Source of the DNA: Bolinopsis microptera
Taxonomy: Eukaryota; Ctenophora; Tentaculata; Lobata; Bolinopsidae
Length of the DNA: 64,000 nt
Direction: 5' to 3'
NCBI RefSeq assembly: GCF_026151205.1
Contig: NC_087075.1
Location: 8,855,303-8,919,302 of the forward strand
Made by a program: the position numbers and the translations under genes. This document shows positions 11,107 through 26,000 of the stretch, piece by piece. Numbering within the stretch: position 1 is the first letter of the stretch; the number at the start of each line of letters is the position of its first letter. The notes beneath the pieces were generated by a model. The model had not been told where the DNA came from, ran no database searches, and saw only the letters and a list, made by a program, of their open reading frames with translations.

Positions 11107-11192
11107 AGTTAATTAGATTGCCAGTACATTGATTGCTACTTCCATGGATATCCATGGAAGTAGCAATCAATATACTGGCAAGCTAATTAACT
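11107..11192. repeat. Near-perfect 86-bp palindrome (foldback)
   Basis: Two arms of about 43 bp meet at GGATATCC (centre between 11,149 and 11,150) with no spacer. Each arm carries GATTGCTACTTCCATGG or its complement, with only a few mismatches near the outer ends. It can form a long hairpin or cruciform. It may be a MITE reduced to its terminal inverted repeats. No protein is encoded. Confidence 0.8.
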
Positions 11193-11684
11193 CTCTATTT
11201 AATTGTACATGAGCCAACTACGGAATAATCATGTCACATCATGTGCATGGCCTGCAATACCGGGCAGCACCGCACATTATTAAATTGTTCTTGCCACCAT
11301 CATTGCGAGATCAGAAAAAAATAAGAAAACTTAAGTTTTTGATTGTTAATTTTAGGGATTAGAAAGCAAAAAAGATTTACAAACGAATTCCTTGTGTTTT
11401 TAATTCACTGAATTTTCCCACTGATTGCAATCAAAGTGGTTCTATTCGTTAGACTAGAACCTTACTTTATCTCGCAAGCTAAGAGTTCTATTAACAAACA
11501 GTTTCTTTCACATCCTCTTATTGTGGAGGATCAAAAGTAATAGTGTGAGCATATTAAACCTTTTGGAAGTTATTACATCGCTACTTCTTAGTTTTGTGAT
11601 GACTGATACATTTTTTATGAATGGCTAATCTTCGTTGCATGTAGCTTCTCGATGTAAATAATTTGTTGTCACATAGTTTCACCT

Positions 11685-11757
11685 TACCTGGAGACCCCAG
11701 GCTATAATGTTCATAAATAGAGATTCGGCGGAATGGCAGGCTGAGCGCCGCCTAGTC
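11685..11757. repeat. Dispersed repeat shared with 43,985-44,075 (inverted)
   Basis: The stretch with ACCCCAGGCTATAATGTTCAT and GGCGGAATGGCAGGCTGAGC recurs in reverse complement near 43,985-44,075, with several substitutions. It is a fragment of an unnamed interspersed repeat. Confidence 0.6.
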
Positions 11758-12420
11758 AATAAAAGTTTTACCAATTTGAGGAGGTTACATGATTCTTTAT
11801 TTGTCTCTGCACTTTGGTTGATCTGTCAATAGTATAATAGTCATGTGGTAAGATTGATAAAATCTTATAAAAATCATAATATAGTCAGTAAGGTTTATCA
11901 ATATTCATAAGTCTTTTTTTCATAAGTCTTTTTTTGCTGCTGGGATGAGTCCTTCTTTATCTTCTATTCTGCTGTTACATGTTCGTCCTATGCTTACTTT
12001 CAGTTCTGTGATGAGTCACTAGGATGGCTGTGAAGCTAACTCTAGTTTTTCTTCCTTTTGTTTGAAATTAGCTCTTGTGGTCTTTTATGAAATCTGTTGC
12101 AGTGATACCACCAAAACAGATTTTTCTGAATTTTAGGCCTTTTTGAAGAAAACATGTCTGTTTTGTACAATATTCCGCCAATTGAATGTTCTGATGGCGC
12201 AAAAAATATTTGGGGGTACCAAATCCTCTCAAGGGGCAGCAAAAAGGAAAAATTTAAGGGAGGAGGGGGGAAACATTAGGCCTGGATTTCTGTCTTTGAA
12301 GGGGCATATTGATCGGTGATTCTTCCAATTTCGGCCATATGACCAATAGCCACAATATTCAATCTGGATCTATCAGATGTGGTCCCTTTGGCCTTTGGGA
12401 TTCAATTCTTCACAGGAAAA

Positions 12421-12508
12421 CAAATTTAACTTTTGGTATTTATTAATAACAATCAAAACATATCATATCATAAAAATAAAGCCGCGCGTTGGTTGACTGC
12501 CTCAGTAA
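12421..12508 (-). mobile_element. 3'-end fragment of the AlkB-type LINE family
   Basis: The sequence with AAACATATCATAT, AATAAA (minus strand) and AAGCCGCGCGT(T/C)GG matches 745-833, the 3' end of the LINE at 745-7,620. Only the last 90 bp or so are alike, as expected for a heavily 5'-truncated copy. The ORFs are absent. Confidence 0.65.
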
Positions 12509-14066
12509 GGTGAATAATTTAAGCTTGAAGGTGCCCTGCCCTCACACGTTGGGAGGTGTAAATATCTCTGTGTATAGCCTCTTGAAGGAGCTCGGCTACA
12601 GTTTTTATCAGTGCTTTTTAAATTTGATTTTCAAATGTCTTGACACCAACCAATAGGTTTCCTGTTATGAAATATTAGCACATGCCACCCCATCGTGGGT
12701 TTACTACTGATAGCAACAAATCAATGAAACAAGAATTTTTTTGTAGGCAGAATGAGGTATTGTCCAATATTTAGTGTCCGACAGACAGGCTTTCTGCTTG
12801 TGTTTAGAATGCCTTGATCAATAAGTTCATATTATGCTTTTTATTTCATATTCTGATACATCGATCAAAATATTTTGTAGGGATTTCATGATTGCGAATC
12901 TCTTTTACTATTCTTTTAGTTTGTTCCTACAATCAATAATATCATCTCCTCTGGTCATCGTACTTTATTCATGGTGCTAATTTCAAATGTTTAACTGAAA
13001 ATGTGCATAGAGCATTTTACAATAGTATCAGATAAAAATAAGCGATGAAATCCGAGTAGGGAGACCTGCATCAAACATAACCGTCATTTGTAATTGAGGG
13101 TCTGCTGACTTTGGCAGTATTGTTTCTTCTCTTTAATGCTATTAATGAAGGAAAAAGTGTCAAACAATTATAAAATATTTCAGCAATGGCCAATTGGCTG
13201 ACTATAAGGTCATGGCCTGAACAAACAATTTTTTTAAATAGTCAAGTGATGCTAAAGCAGAGCACAAACGTGTAATAAGTTAATAGATTAAAAACTGATT
13301 CATGTGATGCATTACGCAGAGCACAGATAAAAATACTGATTCAATGATTAAAATTATAGCTGTGAGTGTCAATAAATTACTGTGTCATAAAAAAAGGAAC
13401 GATGTACACGTGATCTGAGATACCAATATCTCAATACCAAAAGAAACATTCATAGTCCATGGTGGCAGGTATCAAGTTAAACGAAGTTACACTGACTGGC
13501 AATGTATACGATTGCCGTCTCCCTCTCTCACCCCTGACCGCTATCAGGGTGCTCCTGAGGATTGAGAATCTAATCCTGGTGCGCATGTAACACATAATAG
13601 CCGCATAGTCTTCTCCTCTCTTCTGGGATAGTTTTTAGAATACAATTAATGCTATTAATTGTATTCTTCCTCTGTATGACTATGTTATGAATCTTTGTTA
13701 GGTTAACCTTAATCATAGAAATTCCGGAAATTTTGTTGATGTTAAATTAAAACACCAAAGTTTCACCTAACAAAAATGTATCACTAAATCAAGCAGAAAA
13801 ATAAAATTATTGAACAGTTTTACCTTGCAACTGAAAAAGTTGTTTTTAATCATTTACTCTCTTAATCATAGTTTCAATTCTCAAATTTTCAATTTTATTT
13901 ATACATTTACGCTACATAATTTGTGATTGTTCCTCATGAAAGATGTCATTTGTTTTCAACCGAAAATTGGTCTGATGTATTTGCTTGTTATCTTGAAACT
14001 CCATTTTGATTCACTGAATTTTTTATTTTCATTTACTTTCACTGACTTAAACCAATTTAGACCAAG
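12509..14066. other. Upstream region of the DRAM-family gene
   Basis: No gene is supported. A small hairpin (GAATACAATTAAT and its complement) lies at about 13,638-13,666. The promoter and any 5' UTR exon of the downstream gene must lie here or further left, but I see no decisive signal. Confidence 0.4.
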
Positions 14067-17000
14067 ATGGCTCCCCCTCCACATTTGCCTGTACAATGCA
14101 GCAAGACGATGACCGTGCAAGGATTTGGCAGTTTACTGGGATATCTCCCCTTTTTATTGACACTGTTGATAGGGGGAGGTATTGTTATGTGTTATTGTAT
14201 GGCTGTGGCGTATGGTCACGTAGAAGCTGCTTTTCCTTATATCAGGTATTAAGATTTTAGAGTTTAGGATAAACTTCATACTGTTCCTTTTAATTAAATA
14301 GTGTCTCGTAAATTGAAAAGAAGGCCTTCAAATATATTGAAGTCTTTGTTTAGATTAACCAATATAGTTCCTGGAAAATTGATGAATTATTAATTTGGGG
14401 GTTTGAGCACTTTTATTCCGGGGGATTAAAGATCTTGCTGGCTGTATTTTTCTTAAATAACTCACAAGAAAAGCGACCTGCGGAGTGAGGAATGTGGTAG
14501 TTACTTAGGAAAGAACGAATTCGTACACTCAAATTATTTACAGTATTTACCGGGATAACTCTCATCGGAGATCCTTTGATAAATTAAGAGTAAATATTCC
14601 GGAACTATTCCGTAAGACACTGGAAAATACCCCAATAATATGAACAACTAAACTTAATATGATTTACTTTTTCAGTGACACTGGCACGTTCCCTCCAGAA
14701 TCTTGTGTCTTTACTCTATTCCTCAACTGTGCGGCGGTTGTATGTGAGTGAACTCCCGTTTTCTTTAAAATAATAGATCTTCCAACTAGATTTGGGTGTG
14801 TGAACGTCCCAAATAGAACTACTAGCTTAACGTGAATCTGAATGTTTATGTCGTAACTCACAATGGTAAATTGTTAAACACATTATTAACTGTTAAATTT
14901 CAGTACTAGCGATATTCACGCTAAAGTACCTGCACGTAGTACAGTACAATAGACAATGCAGTTCGGCGGTAACAAGAATTAATACTGCTGCTCTCGTAAT
15001 CGGATACGTCGCTGCTTTTGGAATTATGGTAGTGGGTGCCTTCCAGGTTCGTTCATTCCATGAATCAAACTTAATTATATTAGCTTAATCAAGTTTTTAT
15101 CTATATAAATTGTTAACACATAACTGTAGTTATGAACCAAATGATTGAAAATAAATCTCTTTGTCTGTTATATAATCCAAAAATGTGTAATCAAATTTCT
15201 GAAATTTTAAAGCTTAATAAATTTATCATAAGTTATTCAAATAAATGCAGCAGTGGTATGGCAGTAATTTTAAGTCGATTTGAACACTTCGGGTATTTAT
15301 AACCACTGGACCAGTTACAACCTTACACCGTGCGTGCTGCCGAACAAAATCACGCTTAACCGTGTTTCACAATTTTAGAAAATAACCTCGTGTGTTTCAC
15401 ATTTTTAGAAAATAAGTTAAAAAATAGTCACACGAACCTGTCCCGCCTGCTCCCCACCGCTATAAGCTGGACCGGACTTCCTAGAGTGTCTTGAAAGTGA
15501 ACAATGGATATTGTTGGTGTATATCTACTGTTGCAATGTCTATTAGTTAGAATGACGGGACATGATTACATCTGGCAACATGTCAGTATGTAAAGTATTG
15601 TAACAGATCCGTGACACTTTTAATAGTGTAACAAGTACCTGAATCATGCCAAGTATCTGTGTCAGTACTTCTGCGGAGAAAAACCCCGCCGACTGGCATT
15701 CAATTTTCTGTCGCTATATTTCAGTAAAATAAAGTTAAAAACGGAAAGCAGAACTTACAGACTTGGCGAAACCTGCCTTTGTTCCCCTGTATAAATTAGC
15801 ACGTATTGGCTATTCAGTAGTGAAGGGTGGGGCAGGGACCAGTAGCCACATTGAGGGGGAAAGTGGAACGGTATCTTGTGAAGTAACCGGGTGTTCCCTA
15901 CTTGCTTCTAACAGACGTCTTCTTTTCAGGAAACTAACGTATTGGCAGTGCACGTTTTGGGGGCGATGATGGCATTCATTGGAGGTAAGTTTATTTGATC
16001 ATCTCGAGCTGCACCTGCAGTACAAATTCCTTAAATAAGTATGTACTATAAAAAGTGCTCGTCCCTTTGATCTCGAACTTTCTACCTGTATCCCCGGTAG
16101 GGCCGCGTAATTTCTCTAATCACATTAAATTCTCGGATCGGAACATATTTTCATTATTTTGTGTTACAAATTTACAAATATTGTATATTGTATCCAATTG
16201 ACACCAATTTGGGAATTTACCGTTGACTTAAGAGCGAGAAGCGGAGACTCTTCACGTCTAAGTGCATGGTTAGCAAAATCTTTTACAGGCCTCAAAATAG
16301 ATAAATCCCCTTTCTTCTCGACGCTCTGACTCACCACAAATTATGCTGAATAAATCACCAAATTTTTCCAAATTAGGATTTGATCGGTTCTGTTTTCGTT
16401 CATAATAACACTAAGTATGATAACGTGAGGACTGAGGAATACGACGAGTGTAAAATATTCTGTAATCAGTCAAGCTAAGAATCTGTCAACTTTCCCCGAA
16501 AGATTCTCCTCCCATTTTTTCATTTCTCTCCATCTCCTAAAAATTACATTCACCAAAGTAAGTGTCTTGAAAGAACCTTACACGTGCACTCCTTCCCTCC
16601 TTCCGTGAACACATTACGTCTCATATTCTGAATAGGACAATACCGTACGTTTATCCTGTAACTCATTCGTGAAAAGAAAGTTGCCCTGAAAAGAACTCAA
16701 ACAGGAAACTTCCCCTTCCCGCAATACGTGACCTTATTTTGTTAAAAACATTTCTAGGCGTCAGTTCCGAGTTCAGACGTCGGGCAGAACTCCCCTCTCA
16801 ACTTTAGAACACGTGACTAAACAAACCTTTAGAACACGTGGCTAAACCCCCAACTCTCCTCAGGTACAGTCTACATGTTCCTGATTGCATCGCTGGGATT
16901 CCGACGGGACGTTAACTTTGGTGTGGACGAGCGAGGGTACGCCAAGGCTCGACTCTTCATGGCATTTCTCTCCGCCATCAGCTTTATCATCAGTATCCTT

Positions 17001-20000
17001 TTACCGCAAATAAGATAAATAAAACTCACCACGTTTAACACACAGTATAAAATTAGGTGTAGCTAATTGGAAACGGCGGACTATTACCAATCAGCTATTA
17101 AAAAATCTGTTGTCCCGACTAGTTAACAAATTCTCCGACCCCGGAAAAGGGTTCTCACCGTGGCCTCATTAGTGTAGTCGTCTGGTTGTAGTTGAGGTAT
17201 TGTTCCGTCACAACGTCAATTGGTGAAATACCTAGCACTTTACCTGCATTGTTGACCTAATCTACGGTCTGGAATCTCAGTCAGAAGTGGCAATTTCGTA
17301 ATGAGCTCTTCTGAGAAATTTCATGTATTTGCGAGTATTTGAGAAGGTGGAGTGATATGGCGGGTTACGTGCAGTGATATGGTGAAATTGTGCGGAAAGC
17401 GATTGTGGTGCTTAGAAGCGCAAGTGTGAGATAGTATGACAATGATTTGTGGCATACTTGTAATATTCCGGTTAATCTTGGTACTGGGTGGGACTGGTCA
17501 GAACAAATTGCGTGTTACGTCACACACTTTTAGTCTGCACTGTATGTCGTCATTGTCGTCATAAAAATGAGAATAGATAAAAGTGGCGTATGGTTTAACA
17601 TGACATAATGAGAATTTTAGTAGATTTTAAAATGACATACTGAGAATTTGTGAGTAACACTAGAGTAAAAGTGAAAGTGAAACCAGTGTGAGAGAGAAAG
17701 TGAAATGCCTTAACATGTGATAGTTATAATAACAGCGTCCATAGCAAACTCAGTGTGGGAGGCGAGCCCGGATAATCCTAACGCTCTTCTCTGGTCTTCT
17801 AACGACAAGGTGCGAGTAGTGGTATTGAAGTGTGTGATTAAGTGTGATTAAGTGTGTGATTAAGTGTGATATACTATCGAGCTTGAGTGAGTGTTTCTTC
17901 ACATTGATGTAGTCTAACAATTGTCAGGGAGTGATTTTATAGCGACTGCGAAAAGTACTCGTCACCTTTTGCGGGTGCAATGGCCCGGTACGCGTGGCAA
18001 TATTTCATGAACTTGTAAAACTTGAAACTGTGCGAATTAATAAAATTCCTACAATGTTAGTAGATTATCTCTCGTAGATTTATCCAGATTCAAGAAAAAG
18101 ATCCAATTCCAATCTCTAAAATGAATTAGATCTGTCTTGATCACAGTCCCCTGAATACTGAGTAGCAATGTCACACGTGAATGATATTAAACGAAACAGG
18201 GCTAAATCTAATCTCGTTTCCAATAATCTCCAAATCTAACTATAGGGTCTATTCAGCCTACACTATTATATTCTAGTCCGCACTATTACTCTATTCTATT
18301 AAAGTCTGCCCCTCGTAATGATCTGCACCCTGTTTTTGTCCGGGCTCCTGTTCATGAGTCTATTCACGTCTGTTGTACTCAGACTTTGTCGTTAGTGTAG
18401 GCTGAGTACCGTAATTGGTATCACGTTCTGAGTAGTTTCCAGTGTCTGAATTGTAGTACTAATATTGATACAAAATACAAAAATTAGATTAGCATTTAAT
18501 TTGAACGGAGTATGCTTAAGAGTGATTGAATGTATGATTTGGTTGTACAATGAGTACATTCAATATTATACTTAAAGCTGTAAACAATCATGTTTGTTAC
18601 ATGACATGAAATTTGTTTCACGAGGAATATGATTTTAACACAAGTTTTACCATGATACGATAGTCAATAGCACATGATGCATAAAACAGTGGTGAATGTT
18701 TTAAAAGTATGAGGTTGAGTACACAAGTTATATTACATAGTTTCTGGTGTGTTAATGATACATTACATTACATTCATTATTCCGACACAGTATGCCGCCG
18801 CGGGTACATAAATTCAATAAACAGCTTCCATCCAAGCTATTGAAATATGGGGAACATTCCTAGTTTCAAATTGTGTAGCTGCATGGGGTTCTGTTCTGAT
18901 AGCGGAGCACTTGACTGTTATTTATCTCTGTGTATTGAAATTGGACACTAGCGTACAATATCCCAGATAGCTCAATATAAGCTCAAAATAAGTTCCTAAA
19001 GGTACACTTTTCATCTCAGATAGATAGTACATGGTAGAAAAATACATGATAGAAAGTGGAACTTCCAAATCCTTCTCTTGCAAAATTCAAAAGCAGAATA
19101 TTATTTAAAAAATAACCTTTCCTCGTGAATGTGTCACGGATTTAATCTGAAAGCAGCTAAATTTAACAACTTATCCTTCTTTTTGAGGAAACATAAAACT
19201 GGTTTCGTCTCCAGATTTCTCTACTCCTCGTTATTAAATTTGCACATGTGGTCACATAATCAGCCCACGTAACTCCTACAAGATAACATACCCTGACATC
19301 ACTGGTAATTTATTTATAGGGGCACAAAAACACGGGTAATTTATAGTGACTCTGTTTTTATTAAACTAGGGTGGAAAGTATAAGTCTGTTCATGAAAATT
19401 ATTAATAAATCGTTGAATTAGCATAGTTTGATGAATTTAGACATATTCACAAGGGTGATTGTCTGCAAGTTGTTAATTAAAATAAATTGGATAAACACTT
19501 CACAGTTTGGAGGTAATTGTGGAAAATTAATTATGCAGGGCCGCGGGCGGGAACATCAATTAAAATATGAAAATAAGTGTTAACTTATCCCCATAATTTT
19601 AAATTTAGAGCGCGTATTTTTGGCCTTAATCAACACTCTAAAACCACTGAGTAATGTCTGTTAATGTAGAGCATCTAAGTACGTGACTAAACATGTCAGG
19701 CGAAGTAGATAGGAAGTTGAAAGTTAAAGGTTTCTCTGCTGTAAAACAGCCGTCTAAATAGCGGAACTATTTACACTGTTATCAGTGTTGAAATATACCA
19801 AAATTTTAGCCGGAGATTAAGTTTGTCTTCAGCATTTTAAAACTTGGTAGGGCTGTATTTTATATTTGGGCTGTGGTAAGCTGTGTTTATTCTTGAATTG
19901 TGTCAAGAATGAGAAAATTTGTTCAGAATTCAGTCGGAATCATCGACGTGTTAGACCTGAAAGTTAACACCTTAAGTATAATTCTTAGCCTCAAATTTGG

Positions 20001-23000
20001 AATTGTGAATCTGTTTCTCAGACAGGAAACGAGCCTTACAAAAGTTGAAAACATTTAAGTTTAATCTAACATTCGCATTTACATACAAGTTAGTATAATA
20101 ACCAGTTAAATATTTTCAATTAACTGAGTCTAGACATTATGAAGCAAAATGACCATCGGACATAATGACGCTAAACCAAGGATAAGCATCAGGATCCATA
20201 ATAAGGAGCCAGATAAGGAGCCAGGATAAGGAGCCTGGAGCATAAGGAGCCAGGGCATAATGCCGCTGGAAATAAGACGATACACTGCTGTGTTTTGAGG
20301 AACAATTAGAGGCTCAATTTCGTGCAGGAACACTTCTTATACACGCGCAAGGAAAGTGGAAACCCGTATTACATATTATTATGTCTCGTACATCTATCTC
20401 AATTACGTTGGTGATCTGACCGCTAGTCGCCTCCTCAGACCCTAAAAAGCTAAAACACGTCCACCAGAACATACCGTATGTTAGCAGCACTGCCCGGAAC
20501 CCTCACTCCAGACCTCCAAGCTTTGGAGCTCCCAGTTCCCCAGTTTGTAACTGCAATATCAGGTGACCTGACTTTCAAAGGCTCCCCACATTTACCCTTA
20601 ACTTTATGTTACGCATTTTTGCAATCAATTGTGTCCGGGTAAAAGTTTTAACCTGACTTTTAAAGTTCTGGCCAGGTTGGCGGGAGAGCCCGGTTTCGTC
20701 TGTAGTAATGTGTCGGTATTTGGTATCTCTTACTCCGCTCCCACTAACCGACCCATTCACCACAGTATTCTCTCCGCATCCTGGCGTGGGTTTTGGGGCT
20801 TTTAAAATGGGGACGGTTCCGTGTAGACGGCACTGTAGACTAAACTTTGTTTTTAAAATTAAACTCTGTTCTTTTCAATTATGCTAATTTTAAAAGTTGA
20901 AAATCGGATGGGTTTAAAGTACGTTAACGATTATTGTTGGATAAGCATACGTCGAGATACTCATTCTCCGATCACAGTTTTATGAGTTAATAAAATTTTT
21001 CAATTCTCTGCATATTGAAGAGAGATTTTATGTACAATTTGCAAAATTTGTCTCTGAAAAATTGAACTTTACAAAAATAAATTTAATATAATTTTACTGG
21101 AATTTTATATAATTTTACTAGAACAAATTTAATATAATTTTATTCCAAAACACATTTAATTTCCGCTGCTAGCTAACAACGTTCTGTAGAATAATAATTT
21201 TATCGTCCTCCACCACCTCCCCACCAATACAAACAGTCTAGTCAGGCGAAATGTAGGTATTGTTGGCACCGTCCTACCGAAGTCAATGAAATTACTTTAA
21301 TCGCTGCAGTCCCCGAGAATTATTAGGGCTGATGGGCAGCCTGCCTCGAAATAATCGTTCACTGTTCACTTCCTACTAATAATTGTAATCAACTAATCGT
21401 TATCGATACTTCCAGACGAGAGGAAAGATTAAAATTTGGAGTGTGAAGGATTGTGATATAGAAGTGGGGGGATTATGGGGACGAAAGTAGGGATAATTGG
21501 GGATAATTGGGTTGTGTGGGCGTAAAGACGGGGTATAAATCTTAAAACATGTTGCATGTATGTGGGGTGATGTCAGACGGTTAGTTGGGTATTTATCTGT
21601 ATAAATAGAGCGGGATGGATTACATTTTATTAGATATAGCCATTTTGGAAAGGTATAGGTATTTGGAACCAGTATTAATATGGCAATGTTTACATAGATT
21701 TAAGGAGTAATCAGAACTTGAAAGAAGGTTTTAAATGAACATTAATTTCTTATTTCCATTCATTACTCTTGCCGTAATATTTCTTAACAACGCCTAAAAG
21801 CTATCGGAGTTTCTGCATGGTCCCTTGCCCTTTGGGAACCATCCACCGTGGAGAAAACTTACCAAACGTGGAGTTCAGATGACAAGGTCGCTGAACTAAT
21901 AACTTTAATAATGCATTTAATTTACATTTAATGAAAACTAATTATAGTAATAAGCATATGCGCTGAATAGACCTGACTTTCCCTGTGAACGTTATTATTT
22001 GCAGGATTACTTGGTAGGTTTCCGTTAGAATGCATGGCTTATTATAATCAAAGCACAACAATGTTTCGAAATAATACGTCGGCGGCTGTCTTGAATTTTA
22101 ATGACTTGATAAACTTAAGGCATGAGTCAGGCTGCTGGCTGCTGTAGGTAACCACCGCGTCATAAATCAGCCTAGACGCAGCGTTGCATTTCGATTAATC
22201 TTGATTAATTGAGAATTTCCACACCTAAGAGTTTATGTGTTATGAATCTTCAAAAATAAAACTGCTAATTTGACGAAATGTTATTCCCGATTCCCGGGTT
22301 TTTAAAGTGCAAGAGTCCGTATTTACCAACAATATGGAAGCCGTACTTTGGACGGGTACAACCTAAAATCTACCGGTAATATTTCACATATTTCAGATAA
22401 CATTTCACGTATTTCAGATAGTATTTCGCATATTTCAGCACCACAAACAGGTCATTTAAATTCCTGTTCTACAATAGGAGCGGTTAGGTGTGAATATCAT
22501 AGTGTGAACAAACTTTCTATTTCCGTAAAAATAGTAAAATAAGGGATAAGACACCGCAGCAGTGCACCTTTTTTAATGCCAAACGCACAGTCCTGCTTTT
22601 AGGATATTTTAAAATATAAACTTAATTTTGTATCAATCTAAAAGTTAAGGATACGAGCCTCGCAGTCTTGTCCGCAGTCGGAGGAGGTGAGAACCAATTA
22701 GCGTTGTCAGACAATTAATGATAGACTTGTCAGAACAAGCTAACTCCACAAGTTGACAATCAGCATTCAGCAAATATGTCTATACAACTAACAAATATGT
22801 CTCGCAAATTTGCTGTCGTGAATTCCTGGAGCATGCAACACGTGGATACTGTCTTTTGTACATTATTTAATTTCAATGTTAAAGTGTTCACTGTTTTAAC
22901 CTATTCCTGAAAACGTACACCGGAAACGTCCATTGGACTGTAAAGTTTGAAATGAACCTACATTCTAAAATAAGGTACACGTACTCTAGTTGTACACGTA

Positions 23001-26000
23001 CTCTAGTTGTACACGTACTCTAGTTGGACAAACCCTAAAGTTCGACATTGTCGAACCTGGACTCTAATTCAGTTAGAGTGCTTGTCGATCCTAAAATAAT
23101 TCTAGAACACGTTTTAGAAAGAGTTTGCTTAATTTTAGAATTACTGCAGTATGTTCGAGATGAACAAGATATTGTATCCACTAGAGCATTATAGCATTAT
23201 TAGATAATTTAATTGATTACAAAAACAATGCCAAGTTATTGCCATCTTAACTAAACAAAGTGAACATAACGACTGGTATAGCAATTGGTATGTGGCACCT
23301 TCAACACCAGTACGATCACAAACAGCCTCAGCTCTGGAGTAAGAATGATGACGTAAGTCGCCAGTGTGTCTTAAGAGTGTCTTGATCCTGGTCAGGTGTA
23401 GACGGATGTAGTCGCTGCAGCCGCCTAGAAAACCGGGCATATTTTTGTCTTATCACCATATAGACCGCCTAGATTGGCAGCAACTGCCGACGAAAAATAT
23501 TTCAAATCAGCTGAAACAGTCGTAGCAGCGGCTGCATCCTTACGCAAATCATTTTTGTCGTAACTTTTGACCGTAGTTATGGCAAACAGTACACGAATTA
23601 TGAGAAGTGTGGCTTTTGTCAATGAATTTGCGAGTTTTGCTTCTGGTGAAACACAGCGATAACTTTATTATGTGTTGTCTACGTTACAGTGTAAAGTGTA
23701 AACTAGGTGACAGATTCATAAATCTCGTGATTCCCAGTTAGTAACTTAGTAATGAATTTCGTGTGGTAAATTGTTGTTTTAAGTATGATAATATGTGCAT
23801 ATCTTTAGATATCCTGTTATATTTATAACATAATATATTATTCATATATTACGGTTATTACCAAAATGAATGCCTAGTTGTTCTGTAAAGTGTAAAATAT
23901 GGTGAATGCGAACTTTTTGTTACAACACAATACACATATTGTATTATTTAGTTATTTAGGGGTTCCTCGGAACTCACTTGCCCGTGACTGTACTGCACAC
24001 TTTATTTGAAATTAATGCTTAACATAAAAAGATAAAACAATAAAGTCTCATTGGTAGTTGTCGTGAATAAAACTATTGTCTAGAACCGTGCTTGAGAAAT
24101 AATCATTGAATGTAATTACAGCACAAGAATCCCAAATAACGTAATTATTTTCAAGATTAAAACATGAATAGGTTTAATTTTATGAAAGATTTTGCACATC
24201 AGATCGTAGGTAAAACACCAAATTAAAAAACATGTAAAGTTATGTTGTCTTTAACGGAAACTAAAATAGTGATCATAACAACAAAAGAAGCATTTGAATT
24301 GTGGTATTCAGAGCATCTCAATGATGATCGTAAACCTCAGCTCTGGAACAAAAATGATAAGGTTAGTCTACCAGTGAAATGGAAACTTTATACTTAATAG
24401 CACATATAAACAAGTTATATAAGTTATATAAGTTGTATTAACAAGTTATCAACTACTTGACTTATTTGTATTGTGACTGTGACTGAAACTGACCTTGCCA
24501 AATGTGTTCATGCTGAGATGCTATATTGGATTGATTGGAGACATTGTTTGAATACCCGAGTTTGGAATAATAAATCGTAATAAAGTACTCTACTGTGGTT
24601 GCTACTGCGTGTTATATCTTGTTTTGATCGGTGTGTGATCTTTGCTTTTATGCTAAGTCTAGTGATTTCTTCCTCTTTAAATACTCTTTTAATGCTGTTT
24701 CTTCTTAGAAAATCGGGATAGTCAAGTTAAGCTGTGTTCATCACATTAATCATCCAAATTCACAATGACTTAAAATATGCAAAACGTTTCACAATCAAAA
24801 TAATCATTGATTACCAAATTCAACATCGGCCAGATCCAATAATTGTGCATAAAACTGTACAAGTCATGATGACCAATTATTAGCCAACATTCCTTCAGGG
24901 TTGCCATATCCCAGAGGCAGGCAGAGCATCCTCATTCCTCATGCTATCCTTTCATGGGCCATCTAGGTCCAGCCTAGACTCTTAAAAAAACACAAAAAAA
25001 ACCCTAAAGTTATGAAACCTTAACTCCAACACATGTATGACAGCTAGTTGTGTAGCGTGGTATCAGTGGGTCCCATTCGACCCCGATTCAAAGTCCAAAT
25101 TATGGAACGAGCGTGATAAGGTACCTCAATGGAAACGGAGCCCGCATCTCTATGTAGGGTTTATGTGTTGATTGTGTCAACGTTTACTAAGGGCATCCCT
25201 CTGATCAGGGCCAAAAGGAAATCGCGGCATGTACGGAATCGCGATTTTTCCCATTATTTGCGACAAATTTTATGTGTAGTTTAATGTATAGCCTGATAAA
25301 TTACGCGGTATCGCGATTTTTGGCCAAAATAATCGCGAAATCCTTCTGTCCCTGACCCTCTCTTTCCGGATAAACACTACAAAACACGTGTATTTTCCAC
25401 GTGTCGGCGCAGTAGGAAAGGGGATTTGTTGCACGGGGTACATGTTCGATTATAAGCCTTTATGTTTCGTTAAAGTTTCTCAGTGGCATGTTATTTCCTT
25501 CTATAGACACGTGTATTTGTTGTTTGGACTTGGTTCAGTCCAAGAACCATTGAAATGAAACCTTTCATTCGCCATGAAATCTATACCATTTATTTCCGTA
25601 TACGATTTCTCCACTTTTACTAAGTTTTCCTTGTTGATCGGTAATTGGCATGAGTATTGTGACATATTGGGGGCCTAATTTTATTAGAACTTCCGTTTTT
25701 TTCTTAAAATTTAACACTGTGTCGAGGTCGCCAAATTCGATTTTCCTCTGGAAGTCAGATGTTTACTTCTTTACATGTCACCTTTTGCATGTCTGTGTTC
25801 CATGAATTTAGAGTTCTAATATTTCTCATTGAAAAACGCCGGGTAATATATCAAATTATTCCCAACCGAGGTGGTATCTCCATGTTTTTTACGGTTTTAA
25901 GAAAAAATCATTAGATCACGTTCAAAGTAACCAGTTATAACACCCGTATAACAACTTGTTATATCCAACGTTTCTTATCAGTTATTCTACAATCAATAGC

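Noticed and set aside
15763-15969. 68-codon plus-strand frame overlapping exon 4 of the DRAM-family gene
   Set aside because: It reads the exon in the wrong frame; splice sites and family match support the other frame.
18319-18396. Short hydrophobic frame ICTLFLSGLLFMSLF in the exon 6 array intron
   Set aside because: No in-phase acceptor from exon 5, and the DRAM-family topology does not need another helix there.
22966-23030. TACACGTACTCTAGTTG triple repeat
   Set aside because: A three-copy short tandem repeat in an intron without further structure.
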